From Anaerotignum sp. (GTDB lineage: Bacteria; Bacillota; Clostridia; Lachnospirales; Anaerotignaceae), in the NCBI GenBank assembly GCA_017442465.1, contig JAFRZQ010000060.1:1-7672 (forward strand): a DNA stretch of 7,672 nt, written 5' to 3'. The notes beneath the pieces were generated by a model that saw only the letters and a program-made list of their open reading frames with translations, searched no databases and had not been told where the DNA came from. The translations under genes and the position numbers were made by a program. This document shows, piece after piece, positions 5,985 to 7,672 of this stretch; within the stretch, counting starts at the first letter, position 1; each line of letters opens with the position of its first letter.

Positions 5985-7094
5985 TTAGAATTTTTTGTGG
6001 CTGTTGCCTCTGTAGTCAACTTCGATGGAATCTACCACTTCATCACCGCGTACGCAGGTGTACCATGTGGTGTTGTTTGCGGAAGAGCAGGAGTGGTTGG
6101 GAATGATCTCAACCTTGTCTCCAACTTTCAGATCGCAGGGGCCATTTGCTTTTACTTTTGCAACTTCTTCGGACAGACCAATGATGTTCAGTTCGGGATG
6201 AGCTACCACATAGCCGAAGCCTGTGATGGCAGCGTTGCCATGGGCACCCTGATCCAGACCCATACATTTTGCCCCTGCGTCGAACAGATAGAAGCCTTCC
6301 TGAGGATTGGAAATGACAGTTGCCAGGATACGCAGGGAACAGTCTTTTTCCTCCGCAACGCCCAGAGCCATCTGAATGTTGTCAAAGAAGGTGTAGTTGC
6401 CGGGATGGCTGACAGTCGTAGTGCCTTTTGTAACAACTTCTCTGAATGTGGGCGTGGAGCCGGAAGTGATCAGTTCGCAGGGGAAACCTGCTTCTGCCAG
6501 GGCATCTGCGGCAGCCTTCATGGTATCCATTTCCAGTTTTGCGATCTCTTTCACGCCTTTGTAATCCGCACAGCCGTATACCTGGCCGGGATGGGTGGAA
6601 ATGCCGCGGAATTTCAGGTTTTTCATAGGAGACAGTGCTTTTGCAAAGGGAACTACATCTTCTACAGGCATGCCGAAACGATGGAAGTTCATGTCAACGA
6701 TGATGGTGCAGGAAACTACAACGCCGGCTTTTTCAGCAGCAGCGTTCAGCATTTCAGCCGCGGCGACTGTGTCCAGACGGATGATGATGTCGGCATCTTT
6801 CGCCATTTTCAGGATCCTCTGAATATTTACGGGGTTTGCTGCGGGGTAAGCATACATGATGTGCTTTGCACCCAAGGCGTGAACCATTTCACATTCATCG
6901 ATGGTGCCGCACAGGAAACCTGTTGCCCCTGCGTCCATCTGCATTTTCGCTAAGGCCGTACTTTTGTGTGTTTTGATCATGGGCCAGTTTTCTTTGCCGT
7001 GTTTGTCGCAAAGGGCCTGATAGGAATGGATATTATTCTCCAGCGCATCCATATCCAGCAGGATGGCGGGGGTGATCAGTTCGTGTTTTTTCAT
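5985..7094 (-). CDS. Fold-type III PLP enzyme, D-serine dehydratase / D-threonine aldolase-like
   Basis: A 369-aa cytoplasmic enzyme with an alanine-racemase-type N-terminal barrel (about 8-230) and the metal-binding C-terminal beta domain of the D-serine dehydratase/D-threonine aldolase family. Visible features are TPAILLDMDALENNI (8-22), the PLP lysine Lys41 in MIKTHKS, STHPGQVYG (166-174), the phosphate-binding SGSTPTF (211-217), and PNHSCSSANN (332-341), whose His334 and Cys336 match the zinc ligands of eukaryotic D-serine dehydratase. D-threonine aldolases usually have Asp at the second ligand position, so a D-serine dehydratase-like lyase is favoured, though the substrate cannot be fixed from sequence. 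The motif before the lysine is W-P-M-I-K instead of the common R-P-H-x-K. AAGGAGGAA (complement of 7101-7109) lies upstream of the ATG. It appears monocistronic. Degradation of a D-amino acid or beta-hydroxy amino acid is the likely role. Confidence 0.85.
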   Translation of the reverse strand: MKKHELITPAILLDMDALENNIHSYQALCDKHGKENWPMIKTHKSTALAKMQMDAGATGFLCGTIDECEMVHALGAKHIMYAYPAANPVNIQRILKMAKDADIIIRLDTVAAAEMLNAAAEKAGVVVSCTIIVDMNFHRFGMPVEDVVPFAKALSPMKNLKFRGISTHPGQVYGCADYKGVKEIAKLEMDTMKAAADALAEAGFPCELITSGSTPTFREVVTKGTTTVSHPGNYTFFDNIQMALGVAEEKDCSLRILATVISNPQEGFYLFDAGAKCMGLDQGAHGNAAITGFGYVVAHPELNIIGLSEEVAKVKANGPCDLKVGDKVEIIPNHSCSSANNTTWYTCVRGDEVVDSIEVDYRGNSHKKF

Positions 7095-7139
7095 GGAAAT
7101 TTCCTCCTTGCAGCGAATGAAAAAGGTGTTTCGATAGTA

Positions 7140-7168
7140 TTCGTATCACAAACAAATGCCCTTGTCAA
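7140..7168 (-). promoter_or_regulatory. Candidate promoter of the D-serine dehydratase-like gene
   Basis: On the minus strand a perfect -35 TTGACA (7168-7163) is separated by 17 bases from TACGAA (7145-7140). The -10 is weak (3 of 6) but is preceded by TGA, giving an extended -10 layout (TG-n-TACGAA). The -35 box lies inside the palindrome CCCTTG-T-CAAGGG. Confidence 0.5.
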
Positions 7169-7171
7169 GGG
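7159..7171. promoter_or_regulatory. Palindrome between divergent promoters, possible operator
   Basis: CCCTTG and CAAGGG form a perfect 6-bp inverted repeat around one T. It covers the -35 box of the minus-strand PLP enzyme promoter and lies about 43 bases before the expected start of the plus-strand transcript, so a bound regulator could act on both. The site is short and could be chance. Confidence 0.35.
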
Positions 7172-7195
7172 AATGTTTTTTGTATATCATATCAG

Positions 7196-7201
7196 TATAA
7201 T
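7196..7201 (+). promoter_or_regulatory. Candidate -10 box for the small membrane protein / MBL operon
   Basis: A perfect TATAAT hexamer lies about 55 bases before the GTG start of the small membrane protein gene. The -35 position (around 7173-7178) does not match consensus, so the promoter is either weak or activator-dependent. Transcription would begin near 7208, which leaves almost no leader for the in-frame ATG at 7217 and fits the GTG start at 7256. Confidence 0.45.
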
Positions 7202-7255
7202 AGAAATAGAAAAAAGATGAAAAATGGGGATGAAACAGAAGAAAGGAGAATAGAT

Positions 7256-7420
7256 GTGAAAAGCTTTTTTACAACGTTTGCACTTTGTTATATCGTACTC
7301 CTGATTTTGGCGATTTTTTGCTTTGGTCTGATTTATAATAATTTTTATGGTCTGCTGGCGGCAGTGGCACTTCCTATTGCTGCAGCGATCGAAGGGTTTA
7401 CATATATGGAAGGGAAATAG
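7256..7420 (+). CDS. Small two-helix membrane protein, apparently frameshifted before a coiled-coil tail
   Basis: The 54-residue product is nearly all membrane: helix 1 about 4-26 (FFTTFALCYIVLLILAIFCF) and helix 2 about 31-48 (YGLLAAVALPIAAAI), ending Y-M-E-G-K at TAG 7418-7420. The GTG at 7256 is chosen because AGGAG (7244-7248) is seven bases upstream; the in-frame ATG at 7217 has no ribosome binding site and would add 13 polar residues. Directly after the stop, frame 1 from 7417 to the TAA at 7489-7491 encodes IEKLEKRIEELEGKKKDE, an ideal heptad coiled coil. One extra base in the GGGAAA run at 7412-7417 would join the two into a protein of about 78 aa whose 3' end overlaps the next gene by 26 bases. 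Either a base is missing from the sequence or the gene is truncated. I recognise no named family and infer no function. Confidence 0.65.
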   Translation: MKSFFTTFALCYIVLLILAIFCFGLIYNNFYGLLAAVALPIAAAIEGFTYMEGK

Positions 7421-7465
7421 AAAAACTGGAAAAACGGATCGAGGAACTGGAAGGGAAGAAGAAAG

Positions 7466-7672
7466 ATGAAACTGAAAATATTGATGGATAACCATACGGA
7501 AATAGATGTGTATTATCTGGGGGAACCTGCCGTTTCCTACTGGATCGAAACAGAAGGGAAGCATTTCCTTTTTGATGCGGCATATTCTGATGCCTTTTTG
7601 AAAAATGCAAAGGATATGGGTATTGATGTGACAAAAGCGGAGGCCGTTTTGTTATCTCATTCCCATAATGAC
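7466..7672 (+). CDS. Metallo-beta-lactamase-fold hydrolase, N-terminal part (runs off the window)
   Basis: The first 69 codons of a longer gene are present, with no stop before the window edge. The protein begins MKLKILMDNHTEI, continues through an E-P-A-V-S-Y-W-I-E strand and H-F-L-F-D-A-A-Y-S-D (35-44), and reaches L-L-S-H-S-H-N-D, the start of the metal-binding HxHxDH motif of the metallo-beta-lactamase superfamily. The early F-D-A-A-Y-S and the unadorned N-terminus resemble the COG1237 type (annotated as dihydropterin phosphate synthase-like or general MBL hydrolases), but the substrate cannot be judged from this part. The ATG at 7466 has a weak GGAAGGGAAG site (7449-7458) before it and lies within the displaced coiled-coil frame of the preceding gene, which suggests translational coupling. 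Confidence 0.82.
   Translation, partial: MKLKILMDNHTEIDVYYLGEPAVSYWIETEGKHFLFDAAYSDAFLKNAKDMGIDVTKAEAVLLSHSHND

Noticed and set aside
5997..6953. Plus-strand open frame of 318 codons opposite the PLP enzyme gene
   Set aside because: It is a shadow of the minus-strand gene, with no ribosome binding site and an implausible composition; the minus-strand product carries all family motifs.
7412..7420. Programmed -1 ribosomal frameshift at GGGAAATAG
   Set aside because: The heptamer does not fit X-XXY-YYZ in the zero frame and tRNA re-pairing after slippage would be poor, so a missing base is the simpler explanation.

Overview
The window looks like chromosomal DNA of a low-to-moderate-GC Gram-positive anaerobe of the class Clostridia. 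The basis is strong AGGAGG ribosome binding sites, GTG and TTG starts, U-tract terminators, a ThiI without a rhodanese domain paired with a group I cysteine desulfurase, a DUF896/YnzC protein and a stalk-domain secreted protein. A Lachnospirales or Anaerotignum-like host is my guess from general appearance, not something I can prove.

Left block (1-3373, plus strand): the 3' part of rsmE (16S rRNA m3U1498 methyltransferase) with an apparent one-base deletion, a cysteine desulfurase 14 nt later, a 211-nt run of eight hairpins, thiI, a 47-aa lipoprotein gene overlapping the end of thiI, and a DUF896 gene. The block ends in a strong bidirectional terminator. The desulfurase and ThiI form a sulfur-relay pair for tRNA 4-thiouridine and probably thiamine thiazole; the last two genes appear to ride on the same transcript.

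Middle block (3376-5972): a uracil permease on the minus strand, with its own promoter, diverges from a secreted plus-strand protein of unknown function. The latter has a signal peptide, two copies of a beta-rich module and a C-terminal copper-amine-oxidase-N-like stalk domain. Its upstream region carries an ECF-sigma-like promoter behind A-tracts. A second hairpin-rich stretch, sharing a 16-nt identical core and hairpin design with the element before thiI, follows it and runs into a bidirectional terminator.

Right block (5985-7672): a fold-type III PLP enzyme related to D-serine dehydratase and D-threonine aldolase, on the minus strand, diverges from a small two-helix membrane protein and the start of a metallo-beta-lactamase-fold protein that runs off the window. 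The membrane protein's reading frame closes just before a coiled-coil tail that is encoded in another frame.

The most notable points are two apparent single-base deletions (rsmE and the small membrane protein), the paired hairpin elements, the overlooked lipoprotein gene, and the ECF-like promoter in front of the unusual secreted protein. I see no CRISPR array, rRNA or tRNA gene, transposase or phage gene. I do not see strong evidence for a wholly new defence or mobile system here.
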